Of a stretch of 64,000 bases of DNA, positions 55,808 to 64,000 are shown in pieces. Below the pieces are notes generated by a model. It was not told the origin of the DNA. It ran no database searches and was given only the letters and a program-made list of their open reading frames with translations. The stretch comes from Thermosipho atlanticus DSM 15807 (GTDB lineage: Bacteria > Thermotogota > Thermotogae > Thermotogales > Fervidobacteriaceae), in contig NZ_FQXN01000001.1 of NCBI RefSeq assembly GCF_900129985.1, positions 186,001 to 250,000 of the forward strand, written 5' to 3'. Numbering within the stretch: position 1 is the stretch's first letter; the number at the start of each line of letters is the position of its first letter. The translations under genes were made by a program, and so were the position numbers.

Positions 55808-56989
55808 ATGAAAAGGTATTTGTTTATAAGTGACTTACATATAGGAGATGGAAGTGCAAAAGATGATTTTGAATTTGATAAAGTTTTTGAAAAAACTTTG
55901 GAGGATTTTTCATCTTTAAGCGAAGTGGAATTGTTTATAGTTGGAGATGGTTTTGAATTATTGGAAACATCAAAGGTTTCTAAGTTTGGTTTAATTGAAT
56001 TTGAAGAATTAATAAATAAACTGGAACCGGATATTATTATAGATATTGAAAAAAAGCATCGCAAAGTATTTGATGCATTAAGAAATTTTGCAAAAAATAA
56101 TAAAATACATTATATAGTTGGAAACCATGATTATTATCTATTAAAAAATTTGAAACTTCAAGAAAAGTTGAAGGAATTAATCCCAAATTTGGAAGTTGAA
56201 CCATATTTTTATGATGAACATGTGAAATTGTTGGTTATTCATGGAAATCAATTTGATCCTGTAAATAAATTTGCCATAAACAAAAAAAATGGTGAGATTG
56301 TCCCGCCTTTGGGTGATTTTATTGTTAGGTATATGATGAGTAATTTTGATAAAAAAATTGAAAATTTTGTTCCACAATATGTAATAAAAGAATATGATAA
56401 CGTAAGACCTACTCTTGATTTATTTAATTGGTTTGAAGTAATAATGGAAACGTATGATTTGAGCATAGATTTATTTGAAATGTGGATAACTGAATTTTTA
56501 AAAATGATGAGGAGTTTAGAAGCCAAGGAATGGATGAAGAACAATTATCCTTTTTTGAGTATTTTTTCTAAAGTATTTTTAAATAGGTTTGGAGGTATAA
56601 AATTTGGAGAGTTATTGGTTCGTTTAATTATGAACATAAGGAAAGTTAAGAAAACTGATTATTTGTTAAAAAAAGCCAAAAAGATTCTTTCGGGAAAAAT
56701 GCAGTTGGAAGAATATTTAGTTGGATACGAAGATGGGAAAGAAATAGGTGATGTTAATGGGGTCATTATGGGGCATATACATCACAATAATTTTAAAATA
56801 ATTGATGTGGATAATAAACCAAAATATTATATAAATTGTGGTTCGTGGAAACCAATTGTAGAAAAATTAAAAAAGAATTTTTTTCACAAAAAAAACGAAT
56901 TATTTTATGCCCTCTTAACTTTGGACAAAGATGTTGAAATTACAACTGCAACAATTAATCAGCTAAAAAGACGGGAAGTGGTAACTTGA
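55808..56989 (+). CDS. Calcineurin-like metallophosphoesterase
   Basis: The 393-residue protein has all five metal motifs: SDLHIGDG near residue 8, VGDGFELL, VGNHDYYL near residue 104, VIHGNQFDP and MGHIHHNNF near residue 320. The layout is similar to LpxH-type UDP-diacylglucosamine hydrolases but longer, with a helical insertion (about 200-300). The substrate is open. It overlaps the CCA-enzyme gene by four bases. Confidence 0.8.
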   Translation: MKRYLFISDLHIGDGSAKDDFEFDKVFEKTLEDFSSLSEVELFIVGDGFELLETSKVSKFGLIEFEELINKLEPDIIIDIEKKHRKVFDALRNFAKNNKIHYIVGNHDYYLLKNLKLQEKLKELIPNLEVEPYFYDEHVKLLVIHGNQFDPVNKFAINKKNGEIVPPLGDFIVRYMMSNFDKKIENFVPQYVIKEYDNVRPTLDLFNWFEVIMETYDLSIDLFEMWITEFLKMMRSLEAKEWMKNNYPFLSIFSKVFLNRFGGIKFGELLVRLIMNIRKVKKTDYLLKKAKKILSGKMQLEEYLVGYEDGKEIGDVNGVIMGHIHHNNFKIIDVDNKPKYYINCGSWKPIVEKLKKNFFHKKNELFYALLTLDKDVEITTATINQLKRREVVT

Positions 56990-59577
56990 AGGTAGTAACT
57001 ACCCACAAAAATCCCGATTTTGATGGATTTGCAGCTGCTTATGCTTACAAAAAGTTGAATCCTGACTTTGAAATTGTTATAAGTGGAAAAATTCAACAAA
57101 ATCTTGAAGAATTTCTCAGATTATTTGAGTTTAAATACTTAAATGAAAGTGAATGGAAAAATAAAATAGAAAAATTGGTAATTGTTGACAATTCTCTTTT
57201 AAGTAGAGTTGGAAAAACAATTTTGGAAATGTCTAAAGATGCAGAAATTTTAGTTTATGATCATCACCCTGATATCAAAAATGTTGATAATAGGTTGGAA
57301 ATTAATAGTTTTAACGTAGGAGCTATAACTACCTATTTTGTCAAAAAGATAATGAAAAGAAATATAGTCCTAAACGAAAGAGAAGCGACACTTTTTGCTA
57401 TAGCAATATACGAAGATACAGGTAATTTTTTATATAATACAACTTCACCATTAGATTTTGAAGTAGCAAAATTTTTGATTGAAAATGGAGCAAACATTGA
57501 TATAATCCACGAGTTTACTACATTAGAATTGAACGCTGAACAGAAAAATTTGTTGAGGATTTTACAAGAAAATTTGGAATCATTTGTAATTCAGGATTAT
57601 GAATTAACAATTTCTAAAGCTGAAATAGAAAAGTTTATTGGTGGTTTGAATGTCATAACTACCAAATTATGGGATTTTACAAATGATGATACTTTAATTG
57701 TTGTGGTTAGAATGGGCAAAAAAACTTATATAGTTGGAAGAACTAAAAATCCAGATGTGAGAATTAAAAAGTTAATGGAGTTTTTTGATGGTACCGGACA
57801 TGAAAGAGCTGCTTCTGCAACACTTGTTAATGTTTCAGTTGATGAAGTAATATATAAAATTAAAGAAAAATTTCCTGAATGTGTAACTCCTTCATTGAGA
57901 GCTAAGGATATTATGTCGTATCCAGTTAGAACTATTCTTGCAAATGAATCAATAAAAAGAGCATATGAAATTATGCAAATAACAGGTCATGGAGGATTGC
58001 CTGTAGTTGAGAAAAATAAACTCATTGGTATTGTGACACGAAAGGCAGTTGACAAAGCAATGAATCACAACTTGGAAGACAGACCTGTAAAATCTATAAT
58101 GAATACAAAATTAATTACTGTAGAAATTGACACTTCGGTTCAAAAAATAAGAGAGATAATGTTAGAAAACGATATAGGGAGAGTCCCAGTATTAGATAAA
58201 AACAACATATTAGTAGGAATCATTACACGTTCCGATTTGTTGAGAGCCACAAATTCTGAAAGAAGAGCAAGATTTGTTCTAAAAAAAGAGGATACAGAGG
58301 ATGTAAAAGATTTAATGTTTGAAAGATTACCTAAAAGATTAATAAACCTTCTTAGGCTTCTTGGAGAATATGGAGAGGAATTAAATATGCCAGTGTATGT
58401 TGTTGGGGGATTTGTTAGAGATCTATTACTAGGAATCGAAAATTTTGATGTGGATATTGTTGTTGAAGGTGACGGTTTGGAATATGCTAAATATGTGGCA
58501 AAACAACTAGAAGCTACAATGGTTTCTTATGAAAAATTTCTTACAGCCTCTATTTTTTTTAAAGATGGTTATAGGATAGATATTGCAACTGCAAGAACAG
58601 AGTATTATGAAAGGCCAGCAGAATTGCCTTTGGTGGATATAAGTACGATAAAAAAAGATTTGTATAGAAGAGATTTCACGATTAACGCAATGGCAATAAA
58701 GTTAAATTTAGGGAATTTTGGGGTTTTATATGACTTTTTTGGTTCTAGAGATGACCTGAATAAAGGAATAATACGCGTATTACATAAATTGAGTTTTATA
58801 GAAGATCCCACGAGAATAATAAGGGCGGTAAGGTTTGAGCAAAGGTTTGGTTTTAATATCGAAAAAAGTACTTTGGAATTGCTTGAAAGAACACTTGAGG
58901 AAGGATACCTAGAAAAGGTGACTGGGCAAAGAGTGAGGCAAGAACTAGAAAAGATTTTAGAAGAGAAAAAGCCGTTGGATGCAATTAAAAGGCTTGCAAA
59001 CTTAAAAATTTTAAATCATATCTTTGCAAAAACATATTATACTAAGGTTATGGAAGAAAAATTAAAGAGATTATTTGCAGGGTTTCAGGAATTAGAAAAA
59101 ATATATGGCCAGATTAATAAGTTTTATTGTGTGTTGAGAATTTTGCTAGAATTTTATGATGAACAGACACTAAAAGAAGTTGTGAAAAAATATGGTATTC
59201 CCAAGAAATTTGCAGATGATTTAAAGGTTACCGAGAAGAAGGTTGGATTTGTAAAAGAAATGGTTGAAAAAAGGGTAAAATTTTCTGAGTTATATAAAAT
59301 ATTAGGGAAACCTGTTTCGGAAACTGCTGCACATATTGTCGCATATTTGGATCGAGAAGACCGAAAATACTTGTTTGATTATTTGAGAAGAGTTTTCAAC
59401 ACTAAACTTGAAAAAGTTTCAGGAAATATGGTGATCAAAAAATACAATTTAAAAGCTAGTCCTTTAATAGGAAAAATCATGAATGAGCTGTTTTGTAAAA
59501 AGCTTGATAACCCTGAAATTGATGAAATAGAGGAACTTGATAAATTGGTCGCTAAGTATTTTGGAGGTGTGAAATAG
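56986..59577 (+). CDS. DHH-CBS-nucleotidyltransferase fusion, probable CCA-adding enzyme
   Basis: The 863-residue protein has a DHH phosphoesterase domain (NPDFDGFAAAYAY near residue 8, IVDNS, YDHHPD near residue 88, YEDTGNF near residue 143), a DHHA1 part with GTGHERAASAT near residue 266, two CBS domains (about 306-425), and a class II nucleotidyltransferase with VVGGFVRDLLLG and the DVDIV catalytic aspartates near residue 486, followed by RRDFTINAMAI. Thermotoga has the same fusion. It repairs or adds CCA; the DHH part may degrade short RNA. The start is TTG 56986. Confidence 0.9.
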   Translation: MKVVTTHKNPDFDGFAAAYAYKKLNPDFEIVISGKIQQNLEEFLRLFEFKYLNESEWKNKIEKLVIVDNSLLSRVGKTILEMSKDAEILVYDHHPDIKNVDNRLEINSFNVGAITTYFVKKIMKRNIVLNEREATLFAIAIYEDTGNFLYNTTSPLDFEVAKFLIENGANIDIIHEFTTLELNAEQKNLLRILQENLESFVIQDYELTISKAEIEKFIGGLNVITTKLWDFTNDDTLIVVVRMGKKTYIVGRTKNPDVRIKKLMEFFDGTGHERAASATLVNVSVDEVIYKIKEKFPECVTPSLRAKDIMSYPVRTILANESIKRAYEIMQITGHGGLPVVEKNKLIGIVTRKAVDKAMNHNLEDRPVKSIMNTKLITVEIDTSVQKIREIMLENDIGRVPVLDKNNILVGIITRSDLLRATNSERRARFVLKKEDTEDVKDLMFERLPKRLINLLRLLGEYGEELNMPVYVVGGFVRDLLLGIENFDVDIVVEGDGLEYAKYVAKQLEATMVSYEKFLTASIFFKDGYRIDIATARTEYYERPAELPLVDISTIKKDLYRRDFTINAMAIKLNLGNFGVLYDFFGSRDDLNKGIIRVLHKLSFIEDPTRIIRAVRFEQRFGFNIEKSTLELLERTLEEGYLEKVTGQRVRQELEKILEEKKPLDAIKRLANLKILNHIFAKTYYTKVMEEKLKRLFAGFQELEKIYGQINKFYCVLRILLEFYDEQTLKEVVKKYGIPKKFADDLKVTEKKVGFVKEMVEKRVKFSELYKILGKPVSETAAHIVAYLDREDRKYLFDYLRRVFNTKLEKVSGNMVIKKYNLKASPLIGKIMNELFCKKLDNPEIDEIEELDKLVAKYFGGVK

Positions 59578-60776
59578 TGAAAAAGGTAACTATATTATTT
59601 CTTTCTTTTCTTTTATTTCTAACGGCATTTTCAATAGATGCGAATGAACATACATATACGATTGGTGTGATTACATTTCTAAGTACAGAAACACAAGCAG
59701 TTTTTGAGGATGCAAAAAAAGTTTTGGAAGAAAACTTAGAGTATGGAAATGTATTGTTTATTAATGCTGCTACAGAAGCTACATGTGATGAATATGTAAA
59801 TCTTTATCTCAGTTATAATGCAACTGATAATGTTTACAAAGCAACTTATGAGGATGGAGATTATCTTGTAAGTTCGATATATTCTCCTGAAGGTTATAAA
59901 AGTTATAAAACTTTTTTGATGGAAATTATTTACTATCCTCTTGAGAAGTTGGCTATACATAGGTTGAAAACAAAGGATTTTTCGGGATATTTGAGACTTA
60001 CGTATTATCCTGGAGTAGATGAATACGGCGATTATTCAAATGGATTGTTTTTATTTATTACTGACAGATTAGCTGGAAATAGAAATATAGCATACATAGA
60101 TATTTTTTCAAACAAAATAAAATTATTACCAGTTTTTGGCAGTAGTGAGTATTATCCAAAATTTTCACCAAATAGTGAAAGTATTCTTTTTCAAGGTTCT
60201 CTTCATGGTTTTTGGAATATTTATGTTATGCCTTTTGGCGATCCAAATTATTCAAGAAAAATCAAGAGAATTTCAAAGGGGAACTTTCCTGCTTACTCCC
60301 CTGAATGGTACGATGAAAATACGGTATTGTATATTCAAGATACTGAAACTGGAAATGTTATGATAAAAAAGAACATAAAAACTGGTCAGATTCAGAAGGT
60401 AAATACAGTTGGTGCAATGGTGTTTACTCCAAAGGTGTTTAATACTGAAATATATTATACCTCTCTTCAAGGAGCCAATTTTGGAATATATAAGAATGTA
60501 GATGGTGAGAATTATAAGGTTGAAGATACTTTTTATAACGAACATGATCCTGTAATTATAGATGCAACTCACATGATCTTCACATCTAATAGAGATGGAC
60601 TTTACAGAATTTGGATGAAAAATCTTGAAACTGGTTCGGTTACTTGTTTAACTCCGGATTTAAACTATGATGTTTTTTATCCAGCGTATGGTGATGGTAT
60701 CTTGTTCTTTTCAGTTTATGAAGAGGGGCAGGAACCTGATATTTATGCGTTGAAGTTAAATTTGGATGATATGTAA
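59577..60776 (+). CDS. TolB-like WD40/PD40 periplasmic protein
   Basis: The 399-residue protein has a signal peptide (1-20) and a C-terminal propeller with PD40-type blades, such as GSSEYYPKFSPNSESILFQ near residue 184, GNFPAYSPEWYDENTVLYIQD and ATHMIFTSNRDGLYRIWM. The N-terminal part (25-130) resembles the small TolB N-terminal domain in layout. The start is GTG 59577. Its stop is four bases from the convergent NYN-domain gene, and no terminator lies between. Confidence 0.72.
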   Translation: MKKVTILFLSFLLFLTAFSIDANEHTYTIGVITFLSTETQAVFEDAKKVLEENLEYGNVLFINAATEATCDEYVNLYLSYNATDNVYKATYEDGDYLVSSIYSPEGYKSYKTFLMEIIYYPLEKLAIHRLKTKDFSGYLRLTYYPGVDEYGDYSNGLFLFITDRLAGNRNIAYIDIFSNKIKLLPVFGSSEYYPKFSPNSESILFQGSLHGFWNIYVMPFGDPNYSRKIKRISKGNFPAYSPEWYDENTVLYIQDTETGNVMIKKNIKTGQIQKVNTVGAMVFTPKVFNTEIYYTSLQGANFGIYKNVDGENYKVEDTFYNEHDPVIIDATHMIFTSNRDGLYRIWMKNLETGSVTCLTPDLNYDVFYPAYGDGILFFSVYEEGQEPDIYALKLNLDDM

Positions 60777-60780
60777 TTTT

Positions 60781-61704
60781 TTAGATATCAATATTTAGTA
60801 AATATTTTTTGAGATTTACATCCCAATCTCTAAATTTATCTCTTGAAATAATTTTTGCCTTTTTTGAAATTGCAAGATTAATTATTAGTTCATCAGCAGG
60901 TGAATGAAAATAAACATTCGGAAAATTGAAAATATGGCTTTTATACATATACCTTACGTTTTTATCAAAAACTATATAAAAGGGAAAATAAAGTTTTTTG
61001 ATTTGAGATAATTGCCAGATAACCTTTTCGATATTGTTTAGAGATGGGGGAATGGTCCAATAAATAATATTATTTCCGTCGAGGATTACTTCACAAACAG
61101 GTTTAGAAAATAGAGCTTTTTCAATATATTCATTGATATTAATGGAATCTTTGATTTTTTGTCTCGAGATGGGGTTCAATTCAAATATTAATTCTCTAAG
61201 CCATGTGATTTTTTCAAATTCGTAAATTTTTAAGGAGTTTATTTCTGTTATAATCTCAATTAAAAAATCATTTTTTGCGTTTTTGTATGTATCTAAGGCA
61301 TATAATTGTAAAAAATCATCAAGGTTGCTTTTTTTTAACCGATTTCGCTCACTTTCTATAAAGTGTTTTGAGTATTTTTTCTGAAAATTTGGAAAAGGAT
61401 ATTTTTGAGGATTAGCCCAGAATAAAATCTCAGCAATTTCATTTGGCATAATACCAATTTCTTCGAATAGATTTAATCTAGCTTTTAAAGCACCTTTACC
61501 GTATAAAAGATTTGCGGTGTATAAAGAAAAATAACTAATGTCTAGTTTTTTAAGTTTATCTTTTAGTCTTCCTTCGAGATTTTTGATTAAGATTTTGTAA
61601 TTATTCAGATTTATTGAATTAATATTTTTTAGAATACTAATTATTACGCTTCTTTTTCTTTGTAATTCATGGTATCTATCTAAAAATTCTGGATCGTATA
61701 TCAA
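60781..61704 (-). CDS. NYN/PIN-type nuclease domain protein (Zc3h12a-like C terminus)
   Basis: The 307-residue protein has a helical N-terminal 200 residues that I do not recognise, and a C-terminal domain with the PIN-like pattern VILDGNNIIYW (D209), PFYIVFDKNVRY, SPADELIINLAISKKAKIISRDKFRDW (aspartates near 271, 289 and 293). This matches Zc3h12a-like NYN ribonucleases, which cut RNA with a metal held by aspartates. TTG 61704 is chosen, behind GTGGAGG, over GTG 61719. RNA target unknown. Confidence 0.65.
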   Translation of the reverse strand: MIYDPEFLDRYHELQRKRSVIISILKNINSINLNNYKILIKNLEGRLKDKLKKLDISYFSLYTANLLYGKGALKARLNLFEEIGIMPNEIAEILFWANPQKYPFPNFQKKYSKHFIESERNRLKKSNLDDFLQLYALDTYKNAKNDFLIEIITEINSLKIYEFEKITWLRELIFELNPISRQKIKDSININEYIEKALFSKPVCEVILDGNNIIYWTIPPSLNNIEKVIWQLSQIKKLYFPFYIVFDKNVRYMYKSHIFNFPNVYFHSPADELIINLAISKKAKIISRDKFRDWDVNLKKYLLNIDI

Positions 61705-61828
61705 TTTAATAACCTCCACAACAGATTTTTATAAATCAAAAGTTATTATAACATATGGAAAATGTGTAAAAGATAATTATTAACTTCTTATTTTTTCAGT
61801 TGTCAGTTAAAAGTAACAATTCAAATGC

Positions 61829-61856
61829 TTGACAAAAGTAGGATTTCTGATATCAT
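61829..61856 (+). promoter_or_regulatory. Promoter of the tRNA Glu-Val-Phe operon
   Basis: A consensus TTGACA at 61829-61834 and TATCAT at 61851-61856 are 16 bases apart, 25 bases before tRNA-Glu. A GC-poor leader follows. Confidence 0.85.
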
Positions 61857-61881
61857 ATTAATTGGTTTCTTACTTCATTGA

Positions 61882-61957
61882 GCCCCCATCGTCTAGCGGT
61901 CTAGGACACTGGCCTTTCAAGCCAGAGGCACGGGTTCGAATCCCGTTGGGGGCGCCA
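61882..61957 (+). tRNA. tRNA-Glu (anticodon UUC)
   Basis: The acceptor GCCCCC pairs with GGGGGC, and the anticodon loop CTTTCAA gives UUC. The CCA end is encoded. It is first in a three-tRNA operon. Confidence 0.97.
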
Positions 61958-61966
61958 GGGCAGGAA

Positions 61967-62041
61967 GGGCGCGTAGCTCAGTGGGAGAGCGCCTGCCTTA
62001 CAAGCAGGAGGTCGTAGGTTCAAGTCCTGCCGCGCCCACCA
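61967..62041 (+). tRNA. tRNA-Val (anticodon UAC)
   Basis: The acceptor GGGCGCG pairs with CGCGCCC; the anticodon loop CTTACAA gives UAC. The CCA end is encoded. It follows tRNA-Glu by nine bases. Confidence 0.97.
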
Positions 62042-62054
62042 AAAGAATACAGGT

Positions 62055-62130
62055 GGCGAGGTAGCTCAGTTGGTAGAGCAGTGGACTGAAAATCCACGTG
62101 TCGACGGTTCGATTCCGTCCCTCGCCACCA
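62055..62130 (+). tRNA. tRNA-Phe (anticodon GAA)
   Basis: The acceptor GGCGAGG pairs with CCTCGCC; the anticodon loop CTGAAAA gives GAA. The CCA end is encoded. It is the last gene of the operon. Confidence 0.97.
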
Positions 62131-62143
62131 GCGTTATTGAAGC

Positions 62144-62180
62144 AAAAAGCCCCGTTTTTAAGGGGCTTTTTGTTTTTTTG
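62144..62180. terminator. Terminator of the tRNA operon, probably bidirectional
   Basis: The stem AAAAAGCCCC/GGGGCTTTTT with an eight-base loop is followed by a long T run on the plus strand. On the minus strand it also has a T run and could end the lipoprotein gene. Confidence 0.9.
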
Positions 62181-62230
62181 AAATTGTGAACTTTTAGGGA
62201 TTTTTCAGTTTTGTTATTATCTAATTCAAG

Positions 62231-63307
62231 TTATTGAATATTAGGTGATACTGGAAGTCCCATAATGTAGCGGATGGTTCTAGTAAGCATAAGGACAAAT
62301 AAATCTTTATAACTAATGTTATAGTTGTAATTTGGGGGAACTTCCGTAGGACCATTTTCAACGTACCATTCTAAAGGAACTGTGGTAGCAATTACTCTTC
62401 CGTATCCGTATCTATATTCTATAAATGTTGGTAGTAGTCCAGTAGTTTCTTGCATATAAATTACCACATTATTTATAAGGTTATTGTTTGTTATTTGAAA
62501 ACCTCCATGACTGGCAAAATTTCCTACCATTTGGGATGGAAAGTTTATAGTAATTGGATGATTGAAAGTTGCGACATCGTTTGTGCTTTCATAACTATCT
62601 CTCCAAGTTACACTTCCTGGAAGCGTAGAAGTAAAATCACCATATGCCCATCCATTATCAGCAGCTACCCATAACATAATTCCTCCATTGTTTATGAAGT
62701 TATCAAAAGTGCTTTTATGTGCTGTATAAATGTCATAAAAATCTTGTGGTTGATCTCCTTCGATGATTAAAAGATCACCAAAATTAAATTGAAGATTAGG
62801 GGTTCCTCCTCTTAAGCTTCTGTATTCAAATTGGTTGACACCCGCTCCTTCAGTCATACCAATGTTATTGCTTAGTATATCTCCTATAACAGTTGTTGGA
62901 ACTCCTGCATTTGCCCAACCAGATTCATCTTCGCGAAAGATAACTACATGGTTGACAACTTTTGTAAGAACGAGGTCTTGAACATTTAATAAACCAGTAG
63001 CAGAAATTGTAATTGATAAACTTGCAGGAAAATAAATGTTGGAAGGATCTTTAGCAACAATTATATAATCTCCCAATGCCAATCCTGAGAAAGAGTAATT
63101 TCCATTTGCATCAGTATTTGTGGTTACAGTTGAAACATTAGAATACAAAGAAATTTCGATTCCTCCATGTTGTCCCAGGTTTTTATCAAAAAATTTGGCA
63201 GTTCCTTTTATAGTAGATCCGGTTAAAACAGGAAGTAAATTAAAACAGCCTTGAATGATAATTAGAAGAATAAACATGGAAATGATAATGAGAAAAACTT
63301 TTTTCAT
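62231..63307 (-). CDS. Lipoprotein with carboxypeptidase-regulatory-like domain
   Basis: The 358-residue protein has a lipoprotein signal with lipobox IQGC (C21), so Lgt is expected to lipidate it. Residues 33-115 form a carboxypeptidase regulatory-like beta-sandwich (IKGTAKFFDKNLGQHGG, TDANGNYSFSGLALGDYIIV). Residues 118-350 resemble the glutamine-amidotransferase-like/ThuA fold by layout (VVIFREDES, DLLIIEGDQPQDFYD, NNGGIMLWVAADNGW), but no catalytic triad is clear. Function unknown; a surface role is likely. Confidence 0.7.
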   Translation of the reverse strand: MKKVFLIIISMFILLIIIQGCFNLLPVLTGSTIKGTAKFFDKNLGQHGGIEISLYSNVSTVTTNTDANGNYSFSGLALGDYIIVAKDPSNIYFPASLSITISATGLLNVQDLVLTKVVNHVVIFREDESGWANAGVPTTVIGDILSNNIGMTEGAGVNQFEYRSLRGGTPNLQFNFGDLLIIEGDQPQDFYDIYTAHKSTFDNFINNGGIMLWVAADNGWAYGDFTSTLPGSVTWRDSYESTNDVATFNHPITINFPSQMVGNFASHGGFQITNNNLINNVVIYMQETTGLLPTFIEYRYGYGRVIATTVPLEWYVENGPTEVPPNYNYNISYKDLFVLMLTRTIRYIMGLPVSPNIQ

Positions 63308-63367
63308 TTTATCCCCTCCTTTTTCGAATGAAACTCGAAATATCTATTTTTAAATTATTACATAAAT

Positions 63368-63376
63368 ATTATATCA
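63368..63376 (-). promoter_or_regulatory. Extended -10 of the lipoprotein gene
   Basis: On the minus strand TGATATAAT lies about 60 bases before the ATG at 63307. No clear -35 is seen. Confidence 0.55.
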
Positions 63377-63496
63377 ACAAAGAATAGGAAATATATTATT
63401 TATACATTAATATTATGTAACTTATATAGACTTTATAATTTAATTTTATCTAACTTTTGGAATATTATTTTAAAAAACACTTAAAAATTATTTGAT

Positions 63497-63525
63497 TTGA
63501 ACAATGATTATTTCTAATGTATAAT
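63497..63525 (+). promoter_or_regulatory. Promoter of a short transcript
   Basis: TTGAAC at 63497-63502 and TATAAT at 63520-63525 are 17 bases apart, the ideal spacing. The predicted start near 63532 is only 17 bases before a terminator. Confidence 0.6.
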
Positions 63526-63548
63526 ATATAATGGATGGATTCGAGCAC

Positions 63549-63575
63549 AAAAGACGGGTTCCCCCGTCTTTTAAT
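63549..63575 (+). terminator. Terminator right after the short-transcript promoter
   Basis: A perfect 10 bp stem AAAAGACGGG/CCCGTCTTTT with loop TTCC is followed by TTAATTT beyond the stem Ts. No plus-strand gene lies upstream since the tRNA terminator at 62180. Confidence 0.8.
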
Positions 63576-63629
63576 TTGCATTTTTGAAGAATTTATTTGT
63601 TGTTGAGCAAGTAGTTAAAAACTTTTCGT

Positions 63630-63638
63630 GATATAATA
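63630..63638 (+). promoter_or_regulatory. Extended -10 promoter of ricT
   Basis: TGATATAAT lies 45 bases before the ricT ATG. The TTGAGC at 63604-63609 is too far (23 bases) to be a normal -35. Confidence 0.6.
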
Positions 63639-63682
63639 AAATGTAAAGTATTGAAAAATTCGGATACAGGAGGTTAATTATA

Positions 63683-64000
63683 ATGTTTCTGACTGCTGAA
63701 GTGTATGGAGTTGAATTAACTCCGTTAGGGCCAATAATTTATTATACTGATAATGGTGAGAAAATTAATGTTAAAGATACGGTAATTGTAATGAGTGAGT
63801 TTGGATTAGATTATGGAAAAGTTTTGATTGGTAAAAGAGAAATGAGTATAGAAGACATCGGATATGAATTGAAACCGATTATTAGAAAAGCAACCGAAGA
63901 AGATTTGAAAGCTATTAGTGAGAATGAGAAAGAAGCTCAAAGAGCAATTGAAATAACAAAAAAGTTAGTGAAAAAGCATGGCCTTAATATGAAAATACTT
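63683..64000 (+). CDS. ricT: PSP1-domain protein RicT/YaaT, 5' part
   Basis: The first 106 codons are in the window and run off its end. The reading frame shows the PSP1 pattern: IIYYTDNGEKINVKDTVIVM, GLDYGKVLIGKREM, ELKPIIRKATEEDLKAISEN and a late LNMKIL. In Bacillus RicT with two partners matures RNA through RNase Y and affects competence and biofilm. The ATG follows AGGAGG at nine bases. Confidence 0.85.
   Translation, partial: MFLTAEVYGVELTPLGPIIYYTDNGEKINVKDTVIVMSEFGLDYGKVLIGKREMSIEDIGYELKPIIRKATEEDLKAISENEKEAQRAIEITKKLVKKHGLNMKIL

Larger units (their letters stand above)
63308..63682. other. Intergenic region with divergent promoters and a short promoter-terminator unit
   Basis: These 375 bases contain no gene I can support. 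On the left are the ribosome binding site and an extended -10 for the lipoprotein gene, and a small TTCGA/TCGAA hairpin in its leader near 63327. In the middle lies a promoter followed at once by a terminator (63497-63575). On the right is the ricT promoter and its site AGGAGG at 63668-63673. Confidence 0.7.

Overview
The window reads as a chromosomal segment of an AT-rich, hyperthermophilic or thermophilic member of the Thermotogota, most likely Thermosipho or a close relative in the Fervidobacteriaceae. The support is indirect but consistent: protein-coding DNA is very AT-rich while the tRNAs and SRP RNA are GC-rich; several small proteins match Thermotoga families (the TM1112-type cupin, the TM0487-type MIP18 protein, the DHH-CBS-nucleotidyltransferase fusion); genes are tightly packed and often overlap; and TTG and GTG starts are common. 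This assignment is from memory of families, not from a search.

Layout. 1-484 holds the 3' end of a beta-propeller protein. 841-15940 is one long plus-strand run: HEAT protein, polyprenyl synthase, membrane protein, udk, HD hydrolase, coaX, radical SAM protein, an M50-like protein that has lost its zinc histidines, a coiled-coil plus ZapA-like pair, murI, the rapZ-yvcK-whiA cluster, nrdR, greA, lysS and a SurA-like chaperone, closed by a terminator. 16038-20338 is a second run (rqcP-like, GAF, GGDEF, ABC exporter) that meets the long-type SRP RNA head-on. 20699-27741 carries an Opp-type peptide/sugar ABC transporter with a permease containing an unusual ~230-residue insertion. 27845-41231 is a minus-strand block: tRNA-Ser(UGA), yqeG, a LolA-like protein, a decayed ion transporter pseudogene, then rho, upp, prfA, pilT, dnaX, miaA, an LptA-like protein, two patatin-like proteins (one degenerate), nfo and nadE. 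A perfect palindrome at 41252-41283 separates nadE from a divergent regulator, followed by an orphan Mrp/Mbh antiporter subunit, lgt, apgM and comEC. fur, nusA, rimP and tRNA-Ser(GGA) then run on the minus strand. 48023-60776 is another plus-strand run (DUF368, cupin, cyclodeaminase-like, tgt, beta-barrel protein, pyrR, glmM, MIP18, prmC, rplI, RNase Z, metallophosphoesterase, CCA-adding fusion, TolB-like). The right end has a NYN/PIN-type nuclease gene, a Glu-Val-Phe tRNA operon, a lipoprotein gene and the start of ricT.

How the genes work together. Most of the window is housekeeping: translation and tRNA processing (lysS, prfA with its methylase prmC, rplI, rimP, miaA, tgt, RNase Z, CCA enzyme), transcription (greA, nusA, rho), replication (dnaX), envelope biogenesis (murI, glmM, lgt, polyprenyl synthase, LptA-, LolA-, SurA- and TolB-like proteins, a beta-barrel) and cofactor and nucleotide supply (coaX, nadE, udk, upp, pyrR, nrdR).

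The points most worth following are a candidate programmed -1 frameshift in dnaX, an intrinsic-terminator-like hairpin inside the first codons of comEC, the palindromic divergent promoter controlling an unusual two-domain regulator, the proteolytically dead M50 homologue, the NYN-domain protein, and a short promoter-terminator transcript unit at 63497-63575. I did not see a CRISPR array, prophage, insertion sequence or complete defence system.
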